A DNA stretch of 43,274 nucleotides from a virus (IMGVR_UViG_3300000928_000109:7755-51028), one strand, 5' to 3'. Shown: positions 23,540 to 30,479, counted from the first letter of the stretch. Program-made: numbers and translations. The notes: a model not told the origin generated them from the sequence alone.

Positions 23540-24088
23540 ATGCAAGTAGTAATTAAGCAAGAAATCAAATCCGAATTCTCAGGTCGTGTATTGCGTGTGC
23601 AAAAGATGATTAACCCTGAATTGTGTGTTGATACAATTGCTATTGCTCGTTCTAGTGCTATTGGTGCTAAAGAATCTAATGACTGTGTTGTTAGAGCATT
23701 TATGGCTGCTCTTGATGTAACTTATGATGTTGCACATTCTTGGGTTGCTAAAAAACTCCATCGCCAAAATCGTAGAGGCACTTACACCAGCACATTTCTT
23801 TATAATGTATTAGGTAAAACTAAAAATGGTAAAAAAATCCAAATGTATGGTGCTTCACCTTCACATTTTTGGATGTATAAGGGAGTAAATATTATTACTA
23901 ACCCTAAGTATAAAAAACCAACTGGTTATACTATTGCCTCATTTATTGAGAACCATCCCGTTGGTCGTTTTGTAGTGGTTGTTGAAGGTCATGCAGTAGC
24001 AGTTGTTGATGGTAAGCTTTATGCCAACCGAAATGAAGGTGCTTACCAGATTAATCGTCGTGTTCATTATGCAATTCAAATCAAATAA
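23540..24088 (+). CDS. Putative cysteine peptidase-like protein
   Basis: 182 residues from ATG 23540 at the conserved AAAGGTT leader; the longer frame from 23471 translates the promoter and is rejected. ESNDCVVRAFMAALDV could supply a catalytic Cys at a helix N-terminus, and VVVVEGHAVAVVDGKLYANR has the His and Asp/Asn of papain-like (C39/transglutaminase-type) folds. It starts with its own promoter. The active-site reading is by analogy and moderate. Confidence 0.5.
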   Translation: MQVVIKQEIKSEFSGRVLRVQKMINPELCVDTIAIARSSAIGAKESNDCVVRAFMAALDVTYDVAHSWVAKKLHRQNRRGTYTSTFLYNVLGKTKNGKKIQMYGASPSHFWMYKGVNIITNPKYKKPTGYTIASFIENHPVGRFVVVVEGHAVAVVDGKLYANRNEGAYQINRRVHYAIQIK

Positions 24089-24089
24089 T

Positions 24090-24245
24090 ATGAAAGTAGG
24101 AGATAAAGTTACTAGCACAACATACCCAGGTCAAGAATTTGATTTGGTTTGGTATCAAGAAGGTGATTCAACGTGTGCTGTCCAAGATGAGAAAATTAGA
24201 GCAATTGTAAAAACTTCAACACTTAGTTTGGTTACCACAAAATAA
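24090..24245 (+). CDS. Small beta-rich protein
   Basis: 51 residues from ATG 24090; upstream in-frame ATGs lie in the previous gene. MKVGDKVTSTTYPGQEFDLV, DSTCAVQDEK and RAIVKTSTLSLVTTK suggest a small SH3-like or KOW-like barrel. The next promoter overlaps its 3' end. Unknown. Confidence 0.5.
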   Translation: MKVGDKVTSTTYPGQEFDLVWYQEGDSTCAVQDEKIRAIVKTSTLSLVTTK

Positions 24246-24259
24246 TTTCATATATTTAC
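24227..24259 (+). promoter_or_regulatory. Host-type promoter, copy 7
   Basis: TTTGGTTAC at 24227, 20 bp, TATATTTAC at 24251. The -33 box is inside the preceding gene. The leader ends in AGAGGTTATG at 24288. Confidence 0.8.
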
Positions 24260-24287
24260 CCTGTAAATGATTAATGAAATAGAGGTT

Positions 24288-24434
24288 ATGACTAAAGACA
24301 AATTCAATACAATCTGGAGCGATGAGGAGCTCAAACAAATGGGTGTAACTCGAGATGAGTGGTATCAAATCCATTGTGAAGAGGAGGAGTATACTAATGA
24401 ATGGGCTAATAGAGTTCGTTTCACATTCGAATAA
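24288..24434 (+). CDS. Small acidic protein
   Basis: 48 residues from ATG 24288 to TAA 24432-24434. Acidic and Trp-containing (NTIWSDEELKQMGVTRDEWY, then EEEEYTNEWANRV). It has its own promoter and leader, which is the main support. Unknown. Confidence 0.6.
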   Translation: MTKDKFNTIWSDEELKQMGVTRDEWYQIHCEEEEYTNEWANRVRFTFE

Positions 24435-24435
24435 C

Positions 24436-24486
24436 ATGAATCACTATTATCAGGACACTTGGATTGACGAAACGGACGAGGAATAG
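24436..24486 (+). CDS. Possible tiny acidic peptide
   Basis: 16 residues (MNHYYQDTWIDETDEE) between two small genes, one base after the preceding stop. It may be a real microprotein or chance; too short to judge. Confidence 0.25.
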   Translation: MNHYYQDTWIDETDEE

Positions 24487-24489
24487 ATA

Positions 24490-24678
24490 ATGGGTAAACG
24501 TAAACAAAAACCGCCATCAAGCTTTATTCACTACAACGAATATTTTACCTACGATAAACAAACATGGAGTGTCATTCACAAATTAGGTGAGTTGGTTTAT
24601 GCGGTTGAGATAGGTAAAGGTGGTAAAGTAGGGGGTGGTGTGATGAGGTTTAGAGATGGGGTGATGGTTGAGAGATGA
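24490..24678 (+). CDS. Small basic hypothetical protein
   Basis: 62 residues. MGKRKQKPPSSFIHYNEYFT followed by WSVIHKLGELVYAVEIGKGG and a Gly/Arg-rich end. Last gene before the noncoding block. No motif recognised; codon use is less typical near the end. Confidence 0.45.
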   Translation: MGKRKQKPPSSFIHYNEYFTYDKQTWSVIHKLGELVYAVEIGKGGKVGGGVMRFRDGVMVER

Positions 24679-25119
24679 AAAGAGCGATTTAAAACTCTAT
24701 ATAGATGTATAGCGCAAAACGAATACGGATATATTTTAAACTTCTTGCGGATATAATATAATACTACCCTCCGTATATACAAACACATACATTTAGACAA
24801 TATATTTGGAGATTTAATTAACGCGATTTACGTAGCGACCTGGGAAAAACATGGCGTTGTATGTTGTAACATATAAACAACGTATAACCGAATCAAATAT
24901 ACGTTTTAACATATAATTTAACGTGTTGGTTAGTGTGAATGTGTGGTCGACCATTGCAATGTGTGATATACAAATATCAAAATATCAATATCGATGTAGA
25001 TTCATATATTAGTAGGTGACAAGGGTGCGGGGTGTTATGTGACATGGGGTTGTGTTACCGTTAACCCCCTTCCAGCGCCCATCCAACCTATTCTTTTCTT
25101 TAAAAAAATATATACGAGA
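24679..25119. other. Palindrome-rich noncoding block A
   Basis: About 440 bp with no supported gene. It holds two exact copies of TAACATATAA (24867 and 24907, start-to-start 40 bp), an ATGTTGTAACAT palindrome, GTCGAC, ATCGAT and TACGTA palindromes, and a GGGGTT/AACCCC inverted repeat at 25046-25068. Base use differs from the coding regions. Possible roles are a replication origin, a control region, or an RNA gene; none is shown. Confidence 0.5.
24867..24916 (+). repeat. TAACATATAA direct repeat pair
   Basis: Two exact 10-base copies, 40 bp apart start to start, in block A. Such spacing could be a binding site pair or iteron; two copies are too few to be sure. Confidence 0.4.
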
Positions 25120-25152
25120 CGTGGATACCCGAGATGGGGTTCGTATATTTAT
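25120..25152 (+). promoter_or_regulatory. Host-type promoter, copy 8 (weak -33 box)
   Basis: CGTG in place of TTTG, 20 bp, TATATTTAT at 25144. The spacer still has ACCCGAGATGGGGTTCG-like sequence of the family, and the leader ends in AAAGGTTATG at 25174. Confidence 0.65.
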
Positions 25153-25173
25153 GGTGTTGAAAAAATAAAGGTT

Positions 25174-25743
25174 ATGAACGCATTATTGAACATTGAGAAC
25201 GAGGCCCGAGTGATTGTAGAGCAATTGGCCGATAAGGAAATTAACCGCCTACAGGACCTCCACAACGGATTCACCACGTGGATGAACGAGCCCGGAAACG
25301 CTATGATTAATGATTATAGTGGTGATGTAGATACCTATGGTAGTGTTGCTAAGTATGTTTACATGACCCAGTACACTTATTATGATCGTGAGTTGAATGC
25401 TTATGTTGCGCCAACTGAATACCCTACCTCATACCGTGATCGCCAACAGATGTTTTATAACAAGAATTTGGCTAATGTGGTTGCGGAAATTCGTTTGGTG
25501 AATCAAGGTGGTTTAAAGCGTTACCGTGGGGAGTTTATCGGTGCCAACATGTTCAAATTGAATCGTGCCCTAGCCAAACACCTTACCAATGAAATGAGCG
25601 CTAGCGACATTAAAATTAATGTTGGTGGTGATGGAGCCGAGGTTACTGCCCGTGTTAATGATATGATGTTCAAGACATTCGGGACATTGTGTGGTGGTTA
25701 TATTCAGTGTTATCACTATCGCTACCGTAGTAGCCTTAAATAA
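25174..25743 (+). CDS. Hypothetical protein isolated between noncoding blocks
   Basis: 189 residues from ATG 25174 at the conserved leader. Helical N-terminus (NALLNIENEARVIVEQLADK), a Tyr-rich middle (YVYMTQYTYYDRELNAYVAP), and NVGGDGAEVTARVNDMMFKT near the end. No known domain. Its codon use includes more GC-ending codons than the genes around. It is the only gene between the two noncoding blocks, so it may be tied to whatever they do. Confidence 0.65.
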   Translation: MNALLNIENEARVIVEQLADKEINRLQDLHNGFTTWMNEPGNAMINDYSGDVDTYGSVAKYVYMTQYTYYDRELNAYVAPTEYPTSYRDRQQMFYNKNLANVVAEIRLVNQGGLKRYRGEFIGANMFKLNRALAKHLTNEMSASDIKINVGGDGAEVTARVNDMMFKTFGTLCGGYIQCYHYRYRSSLK

Positions 25744-25757
25744 TACCCCACCCCCTA

Positions 25758-25799
25758 CCCCGTACGCATGTACTTAAGTACTGGTATTTGCGTATGGGG
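25758..25799. repeat. Cruciform-like inverted repeat
   Basis: CCCCGTACGCA and TGCGTATGGGG pair over 11 bp with one G-U; the loop contains a 12-bp palindrome GTACTTAAGTAC. No run of T follows, so it is not a simple terminator. Confidence 0.6.
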
Positions 25800-25887
25800 A
25801 TCTCCCTACGTACCACGATTTATATATTATAGATGGTTGTGCGGCCGTACGCCGTATATAGTATTATATAGATACCCACGATCGCCG

Positions 25888-25909
25888 ATATCCATACGCG
25901 CGTGGATAT
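25888..25909. repeat. Hairpin in block B
   Basis: ATATCCA and TGGATAT pair over 7 bp around TACGCGCG, which overlaps the palindrome ACGCGCGT. Confidence 0.5.
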
Positions 25910-26143
25910 GCCCAAAAGAGGGTGTTTAATGTATTCATCCCTCGTAAACGATCTTTACCCATCGAGCATGTATATACTTATATCCCCATAAATTGATATG
26001 TGTTTCCATAAAGGCCATTTCGTATGATTTCCCACGATATGCGAAAGAGTTTTTTAAAAAGATCTTCGCGCGTCGACAAAAATATATACGCTGGGAATCC
26101 TTATCTTCACCTCACCACCCCACGTAACATTTCTTAGGAAAGA

Positions 26144-26176
26144 TTTGGTTACTCAACTCCTCGTTCGTATATTTAC
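26144..26176 (+). promoter_or_regulatory. Host-type promoter, copy 9
   Basis: TTTGGTTAC at 26144, 20 bp, TATATTTAC at 26168. A short leader ends in AAAGGTTATG at 26196. Confidence 0.85.
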
Positions 26177-26195
26177 CACATAAGAAATAAAGGTT

Positions 26196-26321
26196 ATGGA
26201 TAAGAAAGGAGATCAAATTTTAGAGTTAATTACCGGTTACGCTAATGGATTCATCACCGATGATGAGTGTATGGAAATGTGTGACCTAGTAATGAATGAG
26301 ATCACTGTTATTAATAATTAA
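26196..26321 (+). CDS. Small acidic protein
   Basis: 41 residues from ATG 26196 to TAA 26319-26321. MDKKGDQILELITGYANGFI then DDECMEMCDLVMNEI. Its promoter and leader are the main support. Unknown. Confidence 0.6.
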   Translation: MDKKGDQILELITGYANGFITDDECMEMCDLVMNEITVINN

Positions 26322-26326
26322 AGGTT

Positions 26327-26515
26327 ATGGCTACAAAATTAAAACAATACATGTTCACGTTTGAGGATGGTGGGTGGAACACCGTGTGGGCTAAGTCAAT
26401 TCCAGGAGCGCGTAAGCAAGCTGCTGTTGAGTACCCAAATTTACCAGCACGTCCCGATTCGTTTCACGTTGCTACCCGTGAAGGGGTGGAAGCAGCAATG
26501 ACATTGTTTTGGTAG
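26327..26515 (+). CDS. Small hypothetical protein
   Basis: 62 residues with its own AAAGGTTATG start but no separate promoter. KQYMFTFEDGGWNTVWAKSI then GARKQAAVEYPNLPARPDSF suggest a small alpha/beta protein. Cotranscribed with the 41-residue gene. Confidence 0.65.
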   Translation: MATKLKQYMFTFEDGGWNTVWAKSIPGARKQAAVEYPNLPARPDSFHVATREGVEAAMTLFW

Positions 26516-26519
26516 AAAA

Positions 26520-26552
26520 TTTGGCTCCCCAAGAGATTGTTTGTATATTTAC
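26520..26552 (+). promoter_or_regulatory. Host-type promoter, copy 10
   Basis: TTTGGCTCC at 26520, 20 bp, TATATTTAC at 26544. The leader ends in TAAGGTTATG at 26576, the DUF932 gene. Confidence 0.8.
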
Positions 26553-26575
26553 CCCGTTAATAAAAAGATAAGGTT

Positions 26576-27376
26576 ATGATGTATTCGATTAAACAAGACA
26601 AGAACGAATTTTTGACAAAAGAGCAAATTCGTGAAATTGCTCCTTCGGTTTTCACAGCTAAAGCCGATAAGAAGACCACTTCTAAACACTATGTTCACAT
26701 TCCCACCGAAAAGGTCATTGATGATATGACAGCTTTGGGTTGGGGTGTTGTTGATGCTAAGCAAGTTAAAGCTCGTAAAGGCCAAGGTTACCAGAAACAC
26801 ATGGTTGTGTTCGGTAATGATGATCTCCGTATTGATGGACAAGATGGAGATACAGTTATGCCTCGTATCTTAATGACAAACTCTCACGATGGAAAGAATG
26901 CTTTTACATTCCAAGCCGGTTTGTACCGTTTGGTTTGTTCAAATGGTCTTGTTATCGCAGATGCCGAGTTTGCGTCAATGAAGATTCGTCACATGGGTTA
27001 CGATCTTAATGAATTATCCACAGTAATTAGCGAGATCGTTGAGAAATTGCCATTGACAGTAGAGTGCATGAATAAGCTAAAGGCTAAAAAGCTTTCTCAA
27101 GAAGAAAAAGAGAAGTTTGCCCTCGAAGCTATCGGATTGCGTTTTGATACCAAAAATAAAAACTTCGAAATCCAAGAACTTCTTGAACCTACTCGTGTGG
27201 AGGATAAAGGTGATGATATGTGGAGCGTGTATAATCTAATCCAGGAGAAGCTCGTACACGGGATGATCAACTATGGTGTGGGAGTCAAGCAGCGTAAAGC
27301 TCGCAAGATCAAGAACTTCCAACAAGATATGAAGTTGAACCAAGAATTGTACACACTAGCCCTAAGTTACGCATGA
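26576..27376 (+). CDS. DUF932-like phage/plasmid protein
   Basis: 266 residues. HYVHIPTEKVIDDMTALGWG, then RILMTNSHDGKNAFTFQAGL and YRLVCSNGLVIADAEFASMK, followed by VRHxG-like IRHMGYD, are the conserved stretch of DUF932 (phage/plasmid-like protein). The end has DDMWSVYNLIQEKLVHGMIN, another shared part. The family occurs on plasmids and phages without a settled function. It has its own promoter and its stop overlaps the next start (ATGA), so it is co-translated with the heptose nucleotidyltransferase-like gene. Confidence 0.82.
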   Translation: MMYSIKQDKNEFLTKEQIREIAPSVFTAKADKKTTSKHYVHIPTEKVIDDMTALGWGVVDAKQVKARKGQGYQKHMVVFGNDDLRIDGQDGDTVMPRILMTNSHDGKNAFTFQAGLYRLVCSNGLVIADAEFASMKIRHMGYDLNELSTVISEIVEKLPLTVECMNKLKAKKLSQEEKEKFALEAIGLRFDTKNKNFEIQELLEPTRVEDKGDDMWSVYNLIQEKLVHGMINYGVGVKQRKARKIKNFQQDMKLNQELYTLALSYA

Positions 27377-27825
27377 TGAGTTATATGTTTGAAGGTGAGA
27401 TGGGGAATGAGGGTGATACACCCGAAATTTCCCAGGTCTCCCCCAAAATTATCTGGGTTAACGGGTGTTTTGATGTGGTACATGCGGGGCATATTGAGAT
27501 GATTAAATTCGCTCGTTCGCTCGGTCAGGAATTAGTCGTGGGATTAGACACCGACGAGCGAGTTCAAGCTAGTAAAGGTCCATCTCGCCCACTAAACAAC
27601 CTATATAACCGAACTAAAGTAATGAGTGCAATCCGTTATGTGGATAAAGTCGTTTCATTCGGTACTAACGAGGAACTAATCGATGCTATTCGCACATCTA
27701 ATGTGGATACTATCGTAGTAGGGGAGGAATACAAGGGTCGCGTTATAGGGTCCGAGGTCGTAAAAAATATCGTGTATTTTCCTCGCATGTACGATCTCTC
27801 TACCACTAAAATCGTGTCGAAATAG
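27373..27825 (+). CDS. rfaE2: Cytidylyltransferase-like protein matching the HldE/RfaE C-terminal domain
   Basis: 150 residues. After a 25-residue extension, IIWVNGCFDVVHAGHIEMI has the HxGH nucleotidyltransferase motif, then LVVGLDTDERVQASKGPSRP, YNRTKVMSAIRYVDKVVSF, and STTKIVSK at the end, each lining up with bacterial HldE (NGxFDxxHAGH, NSDxSxxxxKGxxRP, STTxII). In bacteria this domain adenylylates heptose-1-phosphate to ADP-heptose. The kinase half is a separate gene at 12390, 15 kb away. The glycerol-3-phosphate and FAD members share the fold, but the SKG-RP and STT motifs favour the HldE type. Confidence 0.83.
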   Translation: MMSYMFEGEMGNEGDTPEISQVSPKIIWVNGCFDVVHAGHIEMIKFARSLGQELVVGLDTDERVQASKGPSRPLNNLYNRTKVMSAIRYVDKVVSFGTNEELIDAIRTSNVDTIVVGEEYKGRVIGSEVVKNIVYFPRMYDLSTTKIVSK

Positions 27826-27886
27826 TATATACGTATTTATGGATATTAATTTATCTGAAGAGAAAAGTCGAGGTTTTTAATTTTTG

Positions 27887-27919
27887 GTTGGTTACCTCAA
27901 TCCTCGTTCGTATATTTAC
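27887..27919 (+). promoter_or_regulatory. Host-type promoter, copy 11
   Basis: GTTG in place of TTTG, then GTTACC, 20 bp, TATATTTAC at 27911. The leader ends in AAGAGTTATG at 27938. Confidence 0.75.
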
Positions 27920-27937
27920 ATCTAAGAAATAAGAGTT

Positions 27938-28585
27938 ATGAAAAATATCGTTTTGGCGTTGGTTTTGGGTGTTGGATTGATCTCTTGTGAAAAATCCATC
28001 ACATACCCATACCCCTGTTTAGATGGAACTTGTAATACCGAGTTTGCTATTGATACTATCTCAAATGTTGGTGCCTATTTGGGAGCAGATGGATATTGGA
28101 GGGTAAAATATCAAGGTTTACGTTACTTTACTATTCGGGGGGTAGTTTCTGAGCTTGATCCTCACTATGTTATCAATGGAGTTCCTTTAATTGAGACCAA
28201 TTACGATTCGGATTATTGGATTGTCTTTGATTCTATTCAATTTGATACACCCATGTATAGCTATTTGGGGTGGTTTAACGATCAAACTCTAAATACCCCC
28301 ATCCCTATTGGAAATTACACGTATACTATGCGACAACTTAATGCTGTGGGTAGTTTGTTTAATTTGGCGGGATATGAGATTACAAAACACACCTGTTTGG
28401 ATTGCCCCTATAGTCCTACTTTGTTTGGAACCCACTCAAAATACAATTACCACCCTACCCAAAACATCTTTCTCGATGATGAGATGATTGGTGATACAGC
28501 TTCAATCTTCATTCAAGTACTATTTAATAGCGATACGGGATGGAATGAAACTCGTGAGGTGGAGATGAAAATTATTTTCGAATAA
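27938..28585 (+). CDS. Predicted lipoprotein
   Basis: 215 residues. MKNIVLALVLGVGLISCEKS is a lipoprotein signal with lipidated Cys17 and Glu/Lys after it, as in Bacteroidota surface lipoproteins. Mature part has CLDGTC and CLDCPY pairs and beta-rich segments (DSDYWIVFDSIQFDT, YTYTMRQLNAVG). Unknown function; envelope anchored. It has its own early-type promoter, consistent with a superinfection-exclusion or envelope-change role (inference). Confidence 0.78.
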   Translation: MKNIVLALVLGVGLISCEKSITYPYPCLDGTCNTEFAIDTISNVGAYLGADGYWRVKYQGLRYFTIRGVVSELDPHYVINGVPLIETNYDSDYWIVFDSIQFDTPMYSYLGWFNDQTLNTPIPIGNYTYTMRQLNAVGSLFNLAGYEITKHTCLDCPYSPTLFGTHSKYNYHPTQNIFLDDEMIGDTASIFIQVLFNSDTGWNETREVEMKIIFE

Positions 28586-28586
28586 A

Positions 28587-28619
28587 TTTGGTTACCCAAA
28601 AAAGGTTTCGTATATTTAC
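28587..28619 (+). promoter_or_regulatory. Host-type promoter, copy 12
   Basis: TTTGGTTAC at 28587, 20 bp, TATATTTAC at 28611; leader ends in AAAGGTTATG at 28638. Confidence 0.85.
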
Positions 28620-28637
28620 ATATAAGAAATAAAGGTT

Positions 28638-28814
28638 ATGATGTTATTAGAATTTTTGCTTATGCGAGTTAGATTTACAAATCAGTTTTTGGTTGTTGCC
28701 GGAAGTGGATTCGCATTATTAAACATGTTTTTCCCTAGTATTTTTGGTAATTTTATGTTTGGTGCCTGTTTTGGGGGTATTTTACTTAATTTTATTGAAG
28801 CAAAGAAAAAATGA
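28638..28814 (+). CDS. Small membrane protein
   Basis: 58 residues from ATG 28638 (or the second ATG at 28641). Two hydrophobic stretches (QFLVVAGSGFALLNMFF and FGACFGGILLNFI) with a basic tail. The stop overlaps the next start as ATGA. Unknown. Confidence 0.65.
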   Translation: MMLLEFLLMRVRFTNQFLVVAGSGFALLNMFFPSIFGNFMFGACFGGILLNFIEAKKK

Positions 28815-29314
28815 GTTACTACGATATTTCACCTGTTCGTGATCGTATTCAAAGGATCACACCAGAAGAAGCAGAACAATATATCCCGCTAAAGGAAGAT
28901 TACACGGGAATTCGCGTAAACAAATGTCCATATTATACACTCACCGAAGGTGAAGATGGGTGGGATATAGTCACGTATTATACCGGAAGAAAGCGAAATA
29001 AATACGCTAATCGTACGACAGATTATGATTCTTGGGTATATGTTTTGTCAAACCCCACAATGCCAGGTTACATCAAAATTGGATTTACCGATGGTACTCC
29101 TGAGAAACGAGCAGAGCAGCTTTCCCGCTCAACAGGTGTAATTATGCCTTTTAAAGTTGAATGGGCTTTCCATTGCTACAATGGGTATGCTTTAGAACAA
29201 GAAGTTCACCGTCATCTAGAATCATCTCGTATTACTGGGAATCGTGAATTCTTTGATATTGAACTTAGCGAAGCAAAAGAAATTATTACTAAATTTGGTC
29301 AAAACTATATCTAA
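28811..29314 (+). CDS. GIY-YIG superfamily protein (T5orf172/MUG113-like)
   Basis: 167 residues. WVYVLSNPTMPGYIKIGFTD is the GIY-YIG-like start (YVLxxP..xxKIGxT), KRAEQLSRSTGVIMPFKVEW follows, and ALEQEVHRHLESSRITGNRE with FFDI matches the T5orf172/MUG113 C-terminal part with its His/Glu. The N-terminal 75 residues are separate and unassigned. Such domains are found in phage proteins that may nick DNA. No intron is nearby. Confidence 0.82.
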   Translation: MSYYDISPVRDRIQRITPEEAEQYIPLKEDYTGIRVNKCPYYTLTEGEDGWDIVTYYTGRKRNKYANRTTDYDSWVYVLSNPTMPGYIKIGFTDGTPEKRAEQLSRSTGVIMPFKVEWAFHCYNGYALEQEVHRHLESSRITGNREFFDIELSEAKEIITKFGQNYI

Positions 29315-29511
29315 TGGATAATTTTCGTAAATTACTTAACGACACTATCGCCGATAACGAGCAGGAACTCGTGGTTCCTTCGCGGGAATATAGCGATGAA
29401 GAGGTTTTATACATGCGTGGGTATCTTCAAGCCCTCCACGATATAAACGAGGATTTTAAAAATGACTTTGAGGATTTCCTTAATGAACTTATTAAATATC
29501 AATTGAACTGA
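29314..29511 (+). CDS. Small acidic helical protein
   Basis: 65 residues sharing one base with both neighbours. Acidic and helical (VPSREYSDEEVLYMRGYLQA, then DFKNDFEDFLNELIKYQL). Unknown. Confidence 0.65.
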   Translation: MDNFRKLLNDTIADNEQELVVPSREYSDEEVLYMRGYLQALHDINEDFKNDFEDFLNELIKYQLN

Positions 29512-29963
29512 TGATGAAATACACAAACAGATACGGAGACGTTTATACATTTACCAAACAGGAAGATGGTAATGTATTATGGGAAGGAGAGTTTGAATAT
29601 TGTCGATTTGGCTGGCCCAATGTCTACAAAGAAGCTTATGAACAATACCGCAAAGACGGTGGAGATCTTCACATTGAGGACTTTAAGAAGGAAGTACACA
29701 GGTATAACGATGTCACATTTGAATATTCTGAAATAGCTCAGAAGTACGGCTCACTAATCTATTCAGATACAAAAACCATCAGTATGGTTGATCCATCTGG
29801 CGGTCCTTACATCACTGAAGGTATAGATATGGAGTGGATTGATAAATCGTTTAAAGGACGAATTGTAAGTTCATTTGTACCTGTAGAAACTGGTTACTTG
29901 ATTCAAACATATGGTGAGTTTGATCATTTGCAAGATAGAGACATTATAGGAGGTATCATATGA
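29511..29963 (+). CDS. Hypothetical protein
   Basis: 150 residues; starts at ATG 29511 or the next ATG 29514. YTNRYGDVYTFTKQEDGNVL and WEGEFEYCRFGWPNVYKEAY at the front, GRIVSSFVPVETGYLIQTYG near the end. Soluble and mixed alpha/beta. It overlaps the next gene by four bases. Unknown. Confidence 0.65.
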   Translation: MMKYTNRYGDVYTFTKQEDGNVLWEGEFEYCRFGWPNVYKEAYEQYRKDGGDLHIEDFKKEVHRYNDVTFEYSEIAQKYGSLIYSDTKTISMVDPSGGPYITEGIDMEWIDKSFKGRIVSSFVPVETGYLIQTYGEFDHLQDRDIIGGII

Positions 29964-30196
29964 ACGAAGTAGAAATCTTTATCAACCGTCTCAAGAAAAT
30001 TGGTATTGAGCTTGAGTTAATGGGTAATATACCTTGGATTTACTTACACAAAGTAAATGGTAATAGAGTACAGCCTGAAGATTATAATGCTAATCACGGT
30101 TATACTGTTGCTTGGTATCCTGTTAGGGCTGACCAAAAAATTCATCTTGATAGTGATTTGAAACGAACATTTGAAGTAATTAGGAAATACAAATGA
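29960..30196 (+). CDS. Hypothetical protein
   Basis: 78 residues. VEIFINRLKKIGIELELMGN then IPWIYLHKVNGNRVQPEDYN resemble a family of small phage proteins with a Trp-Ile-Tyr-Leu core. It overlaps both neighbours by four bases. Unknown. Confidence 0.65.
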   Translation: MNEVEIFINRLKKIGIELELMGNIPWIYLHKVNGNRVQPEDYNANHGYTVAWYPVRADQKIHLDSDLKRTFEVIRKYK

Positions 30197-30420
30197 AAGC
30201 AACATTAGAATTTAACCTACCAGAAGACCAAGCAGATTTTGACCTAGCAGTCAATGGTGCTAAAGCACAATCAACATTGTGGGAAATGGACCAATGGTTA
30301 AGAGCACAATACAAATATATGCCTGATGCTGAATACAGTAAGGACAAATACGAAACATTTGAGAAGTGTAGAGACCAGCTACGTGAGATTATGTTTGAAA
30401 ATGGATTAAAATTTGAATAG
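30193..30420 (+). CDS. Hypothetical protein
   Basis: 75 residues. KATLEFNLPEDQADFDLAVN followed by WEMDQWLRAQYKYM and FEKCRDQLREIMFENGLKFE is a pattern I associate with small conserved phage proteins of unknown role. Last gene of a run of overlapping genes under the promoter at 28587. Confidence 0.7.
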   Translation: MKATLEFNLPEDQADFDLAVNGAKAQSTLWEMDQWLRAQYKYMPDAEYSKDKYETFEKCRDQLREIMFENGLKFE

Positions 30421-30446
30421 AAATGACACTAATCTACATCTTTAGA

Positions 30447-30479
30447 TTGGGATAAGCAAAAAATTGTTCGTATATTTAC
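30447..30479 (+). promoter_or_regulatory. Host-type promoter, copy 13 (weak -33 box)
   Basis: TTGG, 20 bp, TATATTTAC at 30471. The leader (ATAAAGGAAGTAAAATG) differs from the AAAGGTTATG form. It serves the gene at 30498 and perhaps the tRNA cluster behind it. Confidence 0.65.

Larger units (their letters stand above)
25744..26143. other. Palindrome-rich noncoding block B
   Basis: About 400 bp without a supported gene and with more GC than its surroundings. It contains CGTACG twice, CGGCCG, CGATCG, GATATC, AGATCT and GTCGAC sites, a cruciform-like element at 25758-25799, and a hairpin ATATCCA/TGGATAT at 25888-25909. CCACGAT recurs three times. It may be an origin, a transcriptional control region or a structured RNA locus. 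Confidence 0.5.

Noticed and set aside
24597-24800. Minus-strand ORF over 24490-24678 gene and block A
   Set aside because: Shadow of the plus-strand gene; no promoter and low-complexity sequence.
25039-25173. Upstream 45 codons of the 25174 gene
   Set aside because: They run through the promoter and leader; the conserved leader places the start at 25174.
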